Below are positions 15,264 to 24,154 of a stretch of 34,691 nucleotides of DNA, piece by piece. The notes beneath the pieces were generated by a model that was not told the origin of the DNA, did no database searches, and saw nothing but the letters and a program-made list of their open reading frames with translations. A program made the position numbers and the translations under genes. Numbering within the stretch: position 1 is the first letter of the stretch; each line of letters begins with the position of its first letter. The stretch comes from JBPOIS01 sp052034295 (GTDB taxonomy: Bacteria; Pseudomonadota; Gammaproteobacteria; Pseudomonadales; Moraxellaceae), in assembly GCA_052034295.1 (NCBI GenBank), contig JBPOIS010000016.1, positions 1 through 34,691 on the forward strand, read 5' to 3'.

Positions 15264-16523
15264 ATGATGTCACATGTTGAAGTACGGGTGGGGGCTGGGG
15301 CGGCACTGGCGCTGATGCTGGCGCTCACGGGCTGCAACCCGTCATCTGCACCCCAGGCCGGGGCTGGCGGTGCCGCCGGTCCGGGGGCCGCAGGCGCGGC
15401 CGCGCCGCTGCCGGAGGTGATCGTGGTGATGGCGCACAGCCAGCCGGTCCCCCAGCGCATCGAACTGTCCGGACGGCTGCGGCCGTTCCAGATTGCCGAG
15501 GTGCGTCCGCAGGCCTCCGGCCTGATCCAGAAGCGTCTGTTCACCGAAGGCAGCTATGTGCGGGCCGGTGAACCGCTGTATCAGCTGGACAGCTCGACCT
15601 ATCAGACCACCGTCAACAGCGCCGAAGCCAGCGTGCGCCGCCAGCAGGCCAGCCTGAATGCCCTGCAGGTGAAGGCCAAACGCTATCAGGAACTGCTCGG
15701 CATCCAGGCGGTGAGCCGCCAGGAATATGACGACATCCAGGCGCAGATCGCACTGGCACAGGCCGATCTGGCCGCTGCCCAGGCCAGTGTCGCCAACGCC
15801 CGCATCAACCTGAACTACAGTGTGGTGCGGGCGCCGATCAGTGGCCAGACCGGAAGCTCCAGCGTCACCGCCGGGGCACTGGTCACCGCCAGTCAGCCCA
15901 CGCCGCTGGTGACCATCCAGCAGCTCGACCCGCTGTATGTGGACATCACCCAGTCCAGTGCCGAAATGCTCAAGCTGCGCCAGCAGCTGTCCAGCGGGGC
16001 ACTCAGTGCCAGTGGCCAGACCCGCATCCAGCTGATCCTGCCGGATGGACAGGTGTATCCGATTGAGGGCCAGCTGGCTTTTGCCAATGCCAGTGTGGAT
16101 GAGTCCACCGGCGCGGTGACCCTGCGTGCCACCATTGCCAACCCCAGACAGGTGCTGTTGCCGGGCATGTACGTGCGTGCCCGCGTCGATCAGGGCACCC
16201 TGCCGTCGGCGATGCTGATCCCACAGCAGGCGGTGACCCGTACCCCGCAGGGCGAGGCCGCCGTGCTGTCCGTGGCGCAGGATGGCAGCGTGTCGCAGAA
16301 AGTCATTCAGGTGGCCGGGACCCAGGACGACCAGTGGGTGGTCACCTCGGGCCTGCAGGAAGGCGAAAAGATCATCGTGCAGGGCAGTCAGAAAATCCGC
16401 CTGATGCCGGGCATGCCTGCCCCGAAAGTGAAAGCCACCCTGGCGGGGGTCGAGCCACTGCAGACCGGGGCCCCGGCCACCGCTGCCAAAGCCAGCGCAC
16501 CCGCCCAGCCTGCTGCGCACTAA
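15264..16523 (+). CDS. adeI: RND efflux pump periplasmic adaptor lipoprotein (AdeI/AcrA type)
   Basis: Membrane-fusion subunit that links the inner-membrane RND transporter to the outer-membrane channel. It has a lipoprotein signal peptide with lipobox LTGC, the lipidated Cys being residue 24. Then come a Gly/Ala/Pro linker, the first barrel/lipoyl half (RPFQIAEVRPQASGLIQKRL), the alpha-helical hairpin (about residues 110-175, SAEASVRRQQASLNALQVKAK onward), the second lipoyl half (VRAPISGQTGSSSVTAGALVT) and the beta-barrel (QLDPLYVDITQSSAEMLKLR). The resemblance to Acinetobacter AdeI is strong. AGGAAT eight bases upstream supports the ATG at 15264. It is followed after 15 bases by the transporter. 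The C-terminus is Ala-rich. Confidence 0.93.
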   Translation: MMSHVEVRVGAGAALALMLALTGCNPSSAPQAGAGGAAGPGAAGAAAPLPEVIVVMAHSQPVPQRIELSGRLRPFQIAEVRPQASGLIQKRLFTEGSYVRAGEPLYQLDSSTYQTTVNSAEASVRRQQASLNALQVKAKRYQELLGIQAVSRQEYDDIQAQIALAQADLAAAQASVANARINLNYSVVRAPISGQTGSSSVTAGALVTASQPTPLVTIQQLDPLYVDITQSSAEMLKLRQQLSSGALSASGQTRIQLILPDGQVYPIEGQLAFANASVDESTGAVTLRATIANPRQVLLPGMYVRARVDQGTLPSAMLIPQQAVTRTPQGEAAVLSVAQDGSVSQKVIQVAGTQDDQWVVTSGLQEGEKIIVQGSQKIRLMPGMPAPKVKATLAGVEPLQTGAPATAAKASAPAQPAAH

Positions 16524-16538
16524 CCCGGAGCGTTGATC

Positions 16539-19500
16539 ATGTCGCGTTTTTTCATTGACCGGCCGATTTTTGCCTGGGTGATCGCCCTGATCATCATGCT
16601 GGCCGGGGTGCTGTCGCTGTTCAGGCTGCCGGTGTCCCAGTACCCGGCCATTGCGCCACCGACGATTGCCATCAGTGCCGTGTATCCGGGTGCTTCGGCC
16701 AAGACCGTCGAAGACACGGTGACCCAGATCATCGAGCAGCGCATGAAAGGGCTGGATGGGCTGATGTACATGTCCTCCAGCAGCTCGGGCAACGGCTCGG
16801 CCACCATCAGCCTGTCGTTTGAGGCGGGCACCAACCCGGACATTGCCCAGGTGCAGGTGCAGAACAAGCTGCAGTCGGCACTGTCGCAACTGCCGCAGGA
16901 AGTACAGCGCCAGGGCATCACCGTCAACGAATCGGCGCGCACCTTTTTGATGGTGCTGGCGTTTGTTTCCAAAGACGACCGCATGAACCCCACCGACATT
17001 GCCGACTACATCAACAGCTCGGTGATCGACTCGCTGTCCCGGGTCGAAGGCGTCGGTGAAACCCAGGTGTTTGGCTCGTCCTATGCCATGCGCATCTGGC
17101 TGGACCCGGCCAAACTGGCCAGCTACCAGCTGACCCCGGCTGACGTGTATGCGGCGATTCAGGCGCAGAACGCGCAGGTGTCGGCCGGCCAGATCGGCGG
17201 CACCCCAGCCCTGACCGGCCAGCAGCTCAACGCCACCGTGACTGCCCAGACCCGGCTGCAGACCCCGGAGCAATTCCGCAACATCCTGCTCAAGGGCAAT
17301 GCCAGCGGGGCTGAAGTGCGCCTGCAGGATGTGGCCCGGGTGGAGCTGGGTGCCGAAAACTACGACGTGATTTCCCGCTACAACGGCAAGCCCGCCGCCG
17401 GCGTCGGCATCAAGCTGGCCGCCGGGGCCAATGCGCTGGCAACCCGTGATGCGGTCATGGCCCGCATGGACCAGCTCAAGCCCGGCTTCCCGCAGGGGCT
17501 GGATGTGGTGGCCGCCTACGACACCACGCCGTTTGTGCGCCTGTCGATCGAAGAAGTCATCAAGACCCTGCTTGAAGCCATCGCGCTGGTGTTTCTGGTG
17601 ATGTACCTGTTCATGCAGAATTTCCGCGCCACGCTGATCCCGACCCTGGCGGTGCCGATCGTGCTGCTGGGCACTTTTGCCGTGTTCAAGCTGCTGGGCT
17701 TTTCCATCAACACCCTGACCCTGTTTGGCATGGTGCTGGCGATTGGCCTGCTGGTGGATGACGCCATCGTGGTGGTGGAAAACGTCGAACGGGTGATGAT
17801 GGAAGAAGGGCTGTCCCCGAAGGAGGCCACCCGCCGTTCCATGGACCAGATCACCAGCGCGCTGGTGGGCATCGCGCTGGTGCTGGCGGCCGTGTTCGTG
17901 CCGATGGCGTTTTTTGGCGGGTCCACGGGGGTCATCTACAAACAATTCTCCGTGGCGCTGGTCACCAGCATGGCGCTGTCGGTGCTGGTGGCGCTGGTGA
18001 TCACCCCAGCGCTGTGTGCCACCCTGCTCAAGCCAGTGGATGCCAAGCACTGGCACAAGGGCGGTTTTTTTGGCTGGTTCAACCGCAGCTTTGACCGCGC
18101 CTCGCACGGCTATCAGTCGATGGTGGCCAGAATCCTCAAGCGCGGCCTGCGTTTCGGGCTGGTGTATGTGGGCATCGTGGCGCTGATGGCGGTGGTGTTT
18201 TTGCGCCTGCCGTCCTCGTACCTGCCCGATGAAGACCAGGGCATCCTGTTCACGCTGGTGCAACTGCCCGCCGGGGCCACCCAGGAGCGCACACTGGCGA
18301 CCATGAAGCAGGTCGAGCAGTACTATCTGGAACAGGAAAAGGCCAATGTACAATCGATTTTTGCCATCACCGGCTTCAGCTTTGCCGGCAGTGGCCAGAA
18401 CATGGGTCTGGCCTTCGTCCGCCTGAAAGACTGGGAAGAGCGCACCGGGGCCGGTCAGGATGTCAAATCCGTGGCCGGACGCGCCATGGGGGCCTTCAGC
18501 CAGCTGAAGGACGCCATGGTGTTTGCCATTGCGCCGCCGCCGGTGATCGAGCTGGGCAATGCCTCCGGCTTTGACCTGCAACTGCAGGACGTCGGCAACA
18601 TCGGCCATGAACAACTGCTGGCCGCCCGCAACATGCTGCTGGGCATGGCCTCGCAGAACAAGCTGCTGGTCGGGGTGCGCCCGAATGGCGAGGAAGACAC
18701 CCCGCAATACAAAATCACCGTCGACCAGAACCGGGCCACCGCCATGGGGGTCGCACTGTCGGACATCAACAGCGTGCTGTCGGCGGGCTGGGGTGGGGCC
18801 TACGTCAATGACTTCATTGACCGGGGTCGGGTGAAACGGGTGTACCTGCAGGGCGATGCCAGCGCGCGCAGCCGCCCTGAAGACCTGAACCAGTGGTATG
18901 TGCGCGGCAAGGCCGGGCAGATGGTGCCATTCTCCAGCTTTGCCAGCGGCGAATGGACCTACGGTGCGCCACAGCTGAACCGCTACAACGGCCTGTCCTC
19001 ATTCAACATCCAGGGCGCCGCAGCCCCCGGCATCAGCTCCGGCGTGGCCATGCAGGAAATGGAAAAAATCATCGCCCAGCTGCCGCCCGGCGTGGGCTTT
19101 GAGTGGAGCGGCCTGTCCTATGAGGAAAAAAAATCCGCCGGACAGGCACCGCTGCTGTATGCGCTGTCGCTGCTGGTGGTGTTCCTGTGTCTGGCCGCGC
19201 TGTATGAAAGCTGGTCGATTCCGCTGGCGGTGATGCTGGTGGTGCCGCTGGGGGTGTTTGGTGCAGTACTGGCCACGTTTGGGCGGCACTTTGCCAATGA
19301 CGTGTATTTCCAGGTTGGCCTGCTCACCGTGATCGGTCTGTCGGCCAAAAACGCCATCCTGATCGTCGAGTTTGCCAAGGAGCTCCAGGACCACGGCAAA
19401 TCGCTGGTGGCCTCGATTCTCGAAGCCGTACGGCTGCGGCTGCGCCCGATCATCATGACTTCACTGGCCTTCGGGCTGGGCGTGCTGCCTCTGGCGCTCA

Positions 19501-19736
19501 AGCACGGCGCGGGCTCTGGCAGTCAGACCGCCATCGGCACCGGCGTGCTGGGCGGCATGGTTGGTGCCACCCTGCTGGGGATTTTCTTTGTGCCGCTGTT
19601 TTATTTTGCCATTCAGAAGCTGCTGCGCCGCGACCACTCGGATGACCATCCGGCCCCGGTGCTGGCCACGCCCCTGCCCAGCGATGCGGCCGAGTCCGAC
19701 CTGATGACGGCCACAGACGAGGAGAAAAAACCATGA
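16539..19736 (+). CDS. adeJ: RND multidrug efflux transporter, HAE-1 family (AdeJ/AcrB type)
   Basis: Proton-driven inner-membrane transporter that exports hydrophobic and amphiphilic compounds through the adaptor and outer-membrane channel. At 1065 aa it is slightly longer than AcrB (1049). It starts MSRFFIDRPIFAWVIALIIM, the first membrane helix. The proton-relay residues are present: Asp407 and Asp408 in GLLVDDAIVVVENV and Lys937 in GLSAKNAILIVEF. Two large periplasmic loops follow helices 1 and 7, as in the family. The ATG at 16539 has CGGAG eight bases upstream; an in-frame TTG two codons earlier is less likely. Its stop overlaps the ATG of the channel gene by four bases (ATGA). The substrate range cannot be predicted. 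Confidence 0.96.
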   Translation: MSRFFIDRPIFAWVIALIIMLAGVLSLFRLPVSQYPAIAPPTIAISAVYPGASAKTVEDTVTQIIEQRMKGLDGLMYMSSSSSGNGSATISLSFEAGTNPDIAQVQVQNKLQSALSQLPQEVQRQGITVNESARTFLMVLAFVSKDDRMNPTDIADYINSSVIDSLSRVEGVGETQVFGSSYAMRIWLDPAKLASYQLTPADVYAAIQAQNAQVSAGQIGGTPALTGQQLNATVTAQTRLQTPEQFRNILLKGNASGAEVRLQDVARVELGAENYDVISRYNGKPAAGVGIKLAAGANALATRDAVMARMDQLKPGFPQGLDVVAAYDTTPFVRLSIEEVIKTLLEAIALVFLVMYLFMQNFRATLIPTLAVPIVLLGTFAVFKLLGFSINTLTLFGMVLAIGLLVDDAIVVVENVERVMMEEGLSPKEATRRSMDQITSALVGIALVLAAVFVPMAFFGGSTGVIYKQFSVALVTSMALSVLVALVITPALCATLLKPVDAKHWHKGGFFGWFNRSFDRASHGYQSMVARILKRGLRFGLVYVGIVALMAVVFLRLPSSYLPDEDQGILFTLVQLPAGATQERTLATMKQVEQYYLEQEKANVQSIFAITGFSFAGSGQNMGLAFVRLKDWEERTGAGQDVKSVAGRAMGAFSQLKDAMVFAIAPPPVIELGNASGFDLQLQDVGNIGHEQLLAARNMLLGMASQNKLLVGVRPNGEEDTPQYKITVDQNRATAMGVALSDINSVLSAGWGGAYVNDFIDRGRVKRVYLQGDASARSRPEDLNQWYVRGKAGQMVPFSSFASGEWTYGAPQLNRYNGLSSFNIQGAAAPGISSGVAMQEMEKIIAQLPPGVGFEWSGLSYEEKKSAGQAPLLYALSLLVVFLCLAALYESWSIPLAVMLVVPLGVFGAVLATFGRHFANDVYFQVGLLTVIGLSAKNAILIVEFAKELQDHGKSLVASILEAVRLRLRPIIMTSLAFGLGVLPLALKHGAGSGSQTAIGTGVLGGMVGATLLGIFFVPLFYFAIQKLLRRDHSDDHPAPVLATPLPSDAAESDLMTATDEEKKP

Positions 19737-21307
19737 ACACCCTGCCCCGTCTGGGCCTGGCGATCGCGGTGCTGATGCTGTCGGCCTGTGCCCAGCGTCC
19801 GGTGCTGCGCCAGCCTGACCCCGTGGTCCAGCCCGCTGCGCTGGTGCCTGCACAGTTTCCCGCGGGTGCTGCGGCCACCACAGGCCCCTCGATCGCCGGG
19901 CTGGACTGGTCGGCGTATTTTGCCGATGCCCGTCTGCGTGAACTGATCGGGCTGGCCCTGCAGCACAACCGGGACCTGCAGGCCGCGGGCCTGAACATCC
20001 AGCGCGCCCAGGCCCAGTACCAGATCCGCAGCGCTGCGCAGCTGCCCACAGTGAATGCGGCCGGGACCGCCAGTGTCAGTGGCAACACCGACACCACCAT
20101 CCAGAAATATCAGGTGGGTCTGGCCACCACAGCCTATGAACTGGACCTATGGGGCCGGGTCGCTAACCTCAGGGACGCTGCCCTGCAGAACTACTACGCC
20201 ACCCAGAGTGCTGAACGGGCGGTGCAGATTGCCCTGATCGGCCAGATTGCCCAGGCCTTTGTCACCCTGGCGGCGGATCAGGAACAACTGCGGCTGGCCC
20301 AGCAGACCCATCAGGTGCAGCAGCAACTGCTGACCCTGAACCAGAAGCGGCTGCAGGTCGGCATCGGTTCTGCCGTGCCGGTGCGCCAGTCGGAACTGTC
20401 GGTGGAAACTGCCCGGCTGGCGATCGGCACCTACCAGACCCTGATCGAGCAGGATAAAAACCTGCTGCGGCTGCTGGTCGGCACCGACCTGCCGGACACC
20501 GCCCTGCCCAGCCGGCTGCCGGCACAGCTGGCCAGCCCAGCCACCCTGTCCACCGGGGTGCCCAGTGACCTGCTGCGCAACCGCCCGGATCTGGCGCAGG
20601 CGGAGTACAGCCTGAGCGCAGCCGGGGCCAATCTGGCCGCCGCACGGGCCGCGTTTTACCCCACGGTGACCCTGGGGGGTCAGGTCGGCCTGAGTGCCGA
20701 CCGGGTCGGCGATCTGTTCAAATCCGGGGCGTTTGGTTTCAGCATCGGGCCATCCATCAGCCTGCCGATTTTTGACCATGGTGCCCGTCAGGCCAACCTG
20801 CAGGTCAGTGAGGTGGAGCAACAGCTGGCCCTGACCACCTACCAGAAAGCCATCCAGACCGCCTTCCGCGAGGTGGCCGACGTGCAGGCCACCCGGCAGT
20901 TCCTGCATGACCGGCTGCAGGCACAGCGCCGACTGGTGAGTGCCTCCGAAGGCAATTACCAGCTGTCGCAGGCGCGCAACCGTGCCGGACTGGACAGTAA
21001 CCTGAGTGTGCTGGATGCCCAGCGGCAGTTGTTCAACGCCCAGCAGGGCCAGATCAGCCTGCAACAGGCCGCACTGCTCAGTGAAGTCAACCTGTATAAA
21101 GCCCTGGGTGGCGGTGCGACAGCAGTCAGCCCCACCCCACCCGCAGCACAGGCCGGCTCCAGCGGGGGGGCCACCGGATCCGGGGAGGGCAGCGTCCCCC
21201 TGTCCAGTCAGGCCTCGGCCACCCTGCCCGACCGGCAGGCCCAGCTCACCGTCACCACACCTGCTGTAGGCGGTGTGCAGGCCGTGGCCGAAACCCCGGG
21301 CCGCTGA
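19733..21307 (+). CDS. adeK: RND efflux outer-membrane channel lipoprotein (AdeK/OprM type)
   Basis: Outer-membrane factor that forms the trimeric exit duct of the tripartite pump. The signal peptide ends in lipobox LSAC with the lipidated Cys at residue 19. Two repeated OEP domains follow, visible as paired long helical hairpins (for example ERAVQIALIGQIAQAFVTLA and the later REVADVQATRQFLHDRLQAQ) and the GIGSAVPVRQSELSVETARL and AGLDSNLSVLDAQRQLFNAQ stretches that end each half. RNRPDLAQAEYSL is the typical central motif. The last 65 or so residues form a Gly/Ser/Thr/Pro-rich extension beyond the usual end (YKALGGG), probably disordered in the periplasm. A strong terminator follows. Confidence 0.95.
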   Translation: MNTLPRLGLAIAVLMLSACAQRPVLRQPDPVVQPAALVPAQFPAGAAATTGPSIAGLDWSAYFADARLRELIGLALQHNRDLQAAGLNIQRAQAQYQIRSAAQLPTVNAAGTASVSGNTDTTIQKYQVGLATTAYELDLWGRVANLRDAALQNYYATQSAERAVQIALIGQIAQAFVTLAADQEQLRLAQQTHQVQQQLLTLNQKRLQVGIGSAVPVRQSELSVETARLAIGTYQTLIEQDKNLLRLLVGTDLPDTALPSRLPAQLASPATLSTGVPSDLLRNRPDLAQAEYSLSAAGANLAAARAAFYPTVTLGGQVGLSADRVGDLFKSGAFGFSIGPSISLPIFDHGARQANLQVSEVEQQLALTTYQKAIQTAFREVADVQATRQFLHDRLQAQRRLVSASEGNYQLSQARNRAGLDSNLSVLDAQRQLFNAQQGQISLQQAALLSEVNLYKALGGGATAVSPTPPAAQAGSSGGATGSGEGSVPLSSQASATLPDRQAQLTVTTPAVGGVQAVAETPGR

Positions 21308-21320
21308 AGGGTTTTGCCGA

Positions 21321-21350
21321 AAAAAAACCGCCCCGAAAGGCGGTTTTTTC
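21321..21350. terminator. Bidirectional terminator between the pump operon and the DUF2147 genes
   Basis: A stem of CCGCC/GGCGG extended by A-T pairs (21321-21332 with 21339-21349) around a six-base loop, with seven A residues on one side and six T residues on the other. The A- and T-tracts fit termination in both directions, and genes converge here from both sides. Confidence 0.88.
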
Positions 21351-21363
21351 TGGCCGGGTCCAG

Positions 21364-21795
21364 TCAGTCATCGGCGCGCAGCCAGGTCTGGGAACGGCCC
21401 AGCAGCGACACGCCAATGTAGCCACGCCCGCTCAGGGTGCGGCCATTTGGACTGACTTTGGCTTTCATGCGGTACACTTTGCCGGTGTAGGGATCAATGA
21501 TCCGGCCATCCACATACTGGCGCTCCTGACCCGACGAGGGTTTCAGCCCGGTGATCAGCTTCAGGCCATCAATCGGCTGGTTGGTAAATGGCGGTGGACA
21601 TTCATGGCAGCGGTCCAGCATGCCCGGTCGGGGAAAACGCTTGATGATCACCCTGGTGTAGGTCCCATCCGGCTCCTGAACCATCTCCACGATCGAGCGC
21701 ACTTGTCCGGTGCGGTCATCAATCTGTTTCCATTTGCCCAGAATGGGCTCCATGGCCAGTCCTGCTGTGCTGTACAGCAGGGCGGTGGCCAGCAT
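21364..21795 (-). CDS. DUF2147 family exported protein (copy 1)
   Basis: Small exported protein of the DUF2147 family, predicted to be a periplasmic beta-barrel-like domain of unknown function. After a signal peptide the mature part begins near EPILGKWKQIDDRTG, contains RCHECPPP with a CxxC pair, and ends with NGRTLSGRGYIGVSLLGRSQTW. It is a clear paralog of the next gene upstream on the same strand. Start problem: the only ATG (21795) is 25 bases from a strong AAGGAG (21821-21826) and gives a signal peptide without a positive charge. Reading five codons further to an ATC at 21810 would supply the usual Arg and place the start ten bases from AAGGAG. I list the ATG but suspect a non-standard start or a point change in the start codon. 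Confidence 0.82.
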   Translation of the reverse strand: MLATALLYSTAGLAMEPILGKWKQIDDRTGQVRSIVEMVQEPDGTYTRVIIKRFPRPGMLDRCHECPPPFTNQPIDGLKLITGLKPSSGQERQYVDGRIIDPYTGKVYRMKAKVSPNGRTLSGRGYIGVSLLGRSQTWLRADD

Positions 21796-21952
21796 CAGTG
21801 TACGGGTGATTAAGGCTGTGCTCCTTCCCTGTTTTGTTCCAGCATTCAGCCTGCGCTGATCTCTGCGATCTTTTTTTCATCCGGCGACACCACAGGCGGA
21901 CTGGCCAGCCTGCATCCCGGCCAGCCAGACACTGCAGTCATGCGCTGGTCCG

Positions 21953-22411
21953 TTATTCCCTGGCGTTTTCGTCCACCCGGATCCAGGTCTGCGAGCGGCC
22001 CAGCAGCGACACCCCCAGATAGCCGCGCACGGTCAGGCTGCGCCCATTGGGGTGCAGGCGGGCATTGAATTTGTAGGTCTTGCCCTTGTTGGGGTCAATC
22101 ACCAGCCCATCCACATAGCGGCCGGGAGTGTTGGTGGGCTTGAGGCCGGTGACGATGTCCATGCCCAGGATCGGTTTGTTGGTGTAGGGCGGCGGACAGT
22201 TCTGGCACAGTTCATTCATGTGGCCGGGACGGGTGTAGCGCTTGTAGATGGTGGCCACATAGTTGCCGTTGCTGTCTGGATGGATGTTCACCAGTGACAG
22301 GGTAAAGCCGGTGCGGTCATCAATCTGCCGCCAGTTGCCTTCAATCGGGTCGGTGGCGTGGGCCAGGGTGCTGCCCAGCAGCAGTGCCGTGGTGAACAGG
22401 AAGGCTTTCAT
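21953..22411 (-). CDS. DUF2147 family exported protein (copy 2)
   Basis: Second member of the tandem DUF2147 pair, 152 aa. Signal peptide of about 19 residues (MKAFLFTTALLLGSTLAHA), then DPIEGNWRQIDDRTGF, a variable strand, a CQNCPPPYTN motif with a CxxC pair, the YVDGLVIDPNKGKTYKF stretch and a final NGRSLTVRGYLGVSLLGRSQTW. It shares long identical blocks with copy 1, including QIDDRTG, GLKP and GVSLLGRSQTW, so the two arose by duplication. The two conserved Cys suggest a disulfide or metal site in the periplasm (inference). It is transcribed divergently from baeS across about 300 bases. The family is sometimes found near envelope-stress genes; its role is unknown. Confidence 0.88.
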   Translation of the reverse strand: MKAFLFTTALLLGSTLAHATDPIEGNWRQIDDRTGFTLSLVNIHPDSNGNYVATIYKRYTRPGHMNELCQNCPPPYTNKPILGMDIVTGLKPTNTPGRYVDGLVIDPNKGKTYKFNARLHPNGRSLTVRGYLGVSLLGRSQTWIRVDENARE

Positions 22412-22588
22412 GGGTGTCCTTACTCCGGTGGGTGGTTGTCATGGCCAGAAGCAGTCGGCAGAGTCAGCAACCTGCCCCTTGCCTCTGGCCGTTTTTCTGA
22501 AAGATGCGCTTTCCGGCTCAGAGAATCAAGCCAGCAGCAGCAGGACGGGCAAAAAAATCCCTGTGAATCCGCGGGAATTGCCGACCGC

Positions 22589-22611
22589 CTGCAAACCATG
22601 AAAATTTGCAG
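22589..22611. repeat. Inverted repeat upstream of baeS
   Basis: CTGCAAA (22589-22595) and TTTGCAG (22605-22611) are perfect inverted arms separated by nine A-rich bases. The element lies in the divergent gap between baeS and the DUF2147 genes, about 100 bases before the baeS start. It could be an operator or coincidence; I see no good promoter next to it. The rest of this gap (22412-22709) has no gene. Confidence 0.35.
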
Positions 22612-22709
22612 CAATCCACCCCCGGATGCGGGTGAATGGTCTACAGTCACGGCTGACCCTGTGCCGTGCCCTGCGGACTGCGGATTGATTGCCTGGAGGC
22701 CCTGCACTG

Positions 22710-24113
22710 ATGATGCGCAGCAACATCACCACCCAGCTGTTTGCGGTCATGCTCGGCCTGTGCCTGCTGGTCATCGTCGCCATCGGCATTGCCAACGCCT
22801 GGAGCGTGCGGCAGGCCTTCAACGACTACACGCTGCAGCAGGACAATCAGCGGGCTGAAGTGGTGGCCGGCACCCTGGCCGAGCTGTACCGGCAGACCGG
22901 CAGCTGGCAGATCCTGCGCGACCGCCCGCAGCTGTGGCAGGACATCCTCAGCATGGACGAAGCCAGTCGCCCCACCGATGAGCACTCCGGGGGCCGTCCG
23001 GTGGTGCCGCGCAACCTGCGCAGCCACTGGAGCCTGCTCGACCCCCGCAACCGTGTGGTGGCAGGCAATGCCCATCCGGGACAGGATGCGCAGCGCTATG
23101 GCATCGTGATTGGCGGCCAGTACGTGGGCCAGCTGGTGGTGTCGATCAGCCAGCGGGTGATCAGCCCCGGCGAAGCGCATTTCCTCGAAGAACAGCGCCG
23201 CTCTGCGGTGTTGATCATGGTGCTGTCGGCAGGGATGGCGCTGATTGCCGCCCTGTTGCTGGCCCGGCGCTTTCTGGCGCCGATCCGTGAGCTGGCGCAG
23301 GGCATGCACACGCTGGCCACTGGCAATTTTGAGGTGCACATCCACGACCGCCGCCAGGATGAATTTGGCCAGCTGGCACGGGACTTCAATGCCCTGTCGA
23401 AGACCCTGCAGCGCAATGAACAATTGCGGCGCAGCTTTGTGGCCGACATCAGCCACGAGCTGCGCACCCCGCTGGCCATCCTGAATGGCGAAATCGAAGC
23501 CATCGCTGATGGCATCCGTCCCGCCACCGTCGAAAACGTCGCTTCGCTGCAGCATGAGGTGCAGGCGCTGACCCGGCTGGTGGATGACCTGTACCAGCTG
23601 GCGCTGTCGGACGTGGGCGGCCTGCGCTACCAGATGCAGCCCCTGGACTGGCGGCGCAGCATTGCCCTGACCGCCGACGCCTTTGAGGACCGGCTGGCCG
23701 AGCAGCAGCTCAGCCTCAGCGTGGACCTGCCGCAGCAGCCGGTGCTGATTGCCGGGGATGAATCCCGGCTCACCCAGCTGGTCACCAATCTGCTGGAAAA
23801 CAGCGCCCGCTACACCGATCCCGGCGGACAGGTGGTGCTGCGACTGTCCACCACCGACACTGAGGCGATACTGGACCTGCAGGACAGTGCGCCGGGTGTC
23901 CCGGTGGAGGAGCTGCCGCGCCTGTTTGAACGGCTGTACCGCGTCGAAGCCTCGCGCAACCGGGCCACAGGGGGTGCCGGTCTGGGCCTGCCACTGTGCC
24001 AGAGCATCACCCAGGCCCATCATGGAGATCTGCACGCCCAGCCGTCACCGCTTGGTGGAATATGGTTGCAGATTCGTTTACCCCTCTTGTCCAGCGCCGA
24101 AAAAACCCAATGA
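22710..24113 (+). CDS. baeS: Sensor histidine kinase BaeS-type
   Basis: Inner-membrane histidine kinase of an envelope-stress two-component system. Layout: first membrane helix at about residues 8-28 (LFAVMLGLCLLVIVAIGIAN), a periplasmic sensor region to about 160, second helix at about 165-185 (LIMVLSAGMALIAALLLARR), HAMP linker, then the HisKA domain with the phospho-acceptor His249 in VADISHELRTPLA, and the ATPase domain with N-box LVTNLLENSARYT and glycine-rich TGGAGLGLPLC. Length 467 aa equals E. coli BaeS closely. GGAGG at 22695-22699 is ten bases before the chosen ATG. baeR follows after 41 bases. In Acinetobacter and E. coli this pair controls efflux genes; here it lies just beyond an RND operon. 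Confidence 0.92.
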   Translation: MMRSNITTQLFAVMLGLCLLVIVAIGIANAWSVRQAFNDYTLQQDNQRAEVVAGTLAELYRQTGSWQILRDRPQLWQDILSMDEASRPTDEHSGGRPVVPRNLRSHWSLLDPRNRVVAGNAHPGQDAQRYGIVIGGQYVGQLVVSISQRVISPGEAHFLEEQRRSAVLIMVLSAGMALIAALLLARRFLAPIRELAQGMHTLATGNFEVHIHDRRQDEFGQLARDFNALSKTLQRNEQLRRSFVADISHELRTPLAILNGEIEAIADGIRPATVENVASLQHEVQALTRLVDDLYQLALSDVGGLRYQMQPLDWRRSIALTADAFEDRLAEQQLSLSVDLPQQPVLIAGDESRLTQLVTNLLENSARYTDPGGQVVLRLSTTDTEAILDLQDSAPGVPVEELPRLFERLYRVEASRNRATGGAGLGLPLCQSITQAHHGDLHAQPSPLGGIWLQIRLPLLSSAEKTQ

Positions 24114-24154
24114 TATGAATCATCTGTTTTTTTGGTCTGGCCAAGGAGCTTTGC

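Noticed and set aside
15342..18707. A very long open frame (1121 codons) on the minus strand opposite the pump genes
   Set aside because: It is His/Gln/Gly-rich without family resemblance and mirrors the codon pattern of the real genes; long antisense frames are expected in GC-rich DNA.
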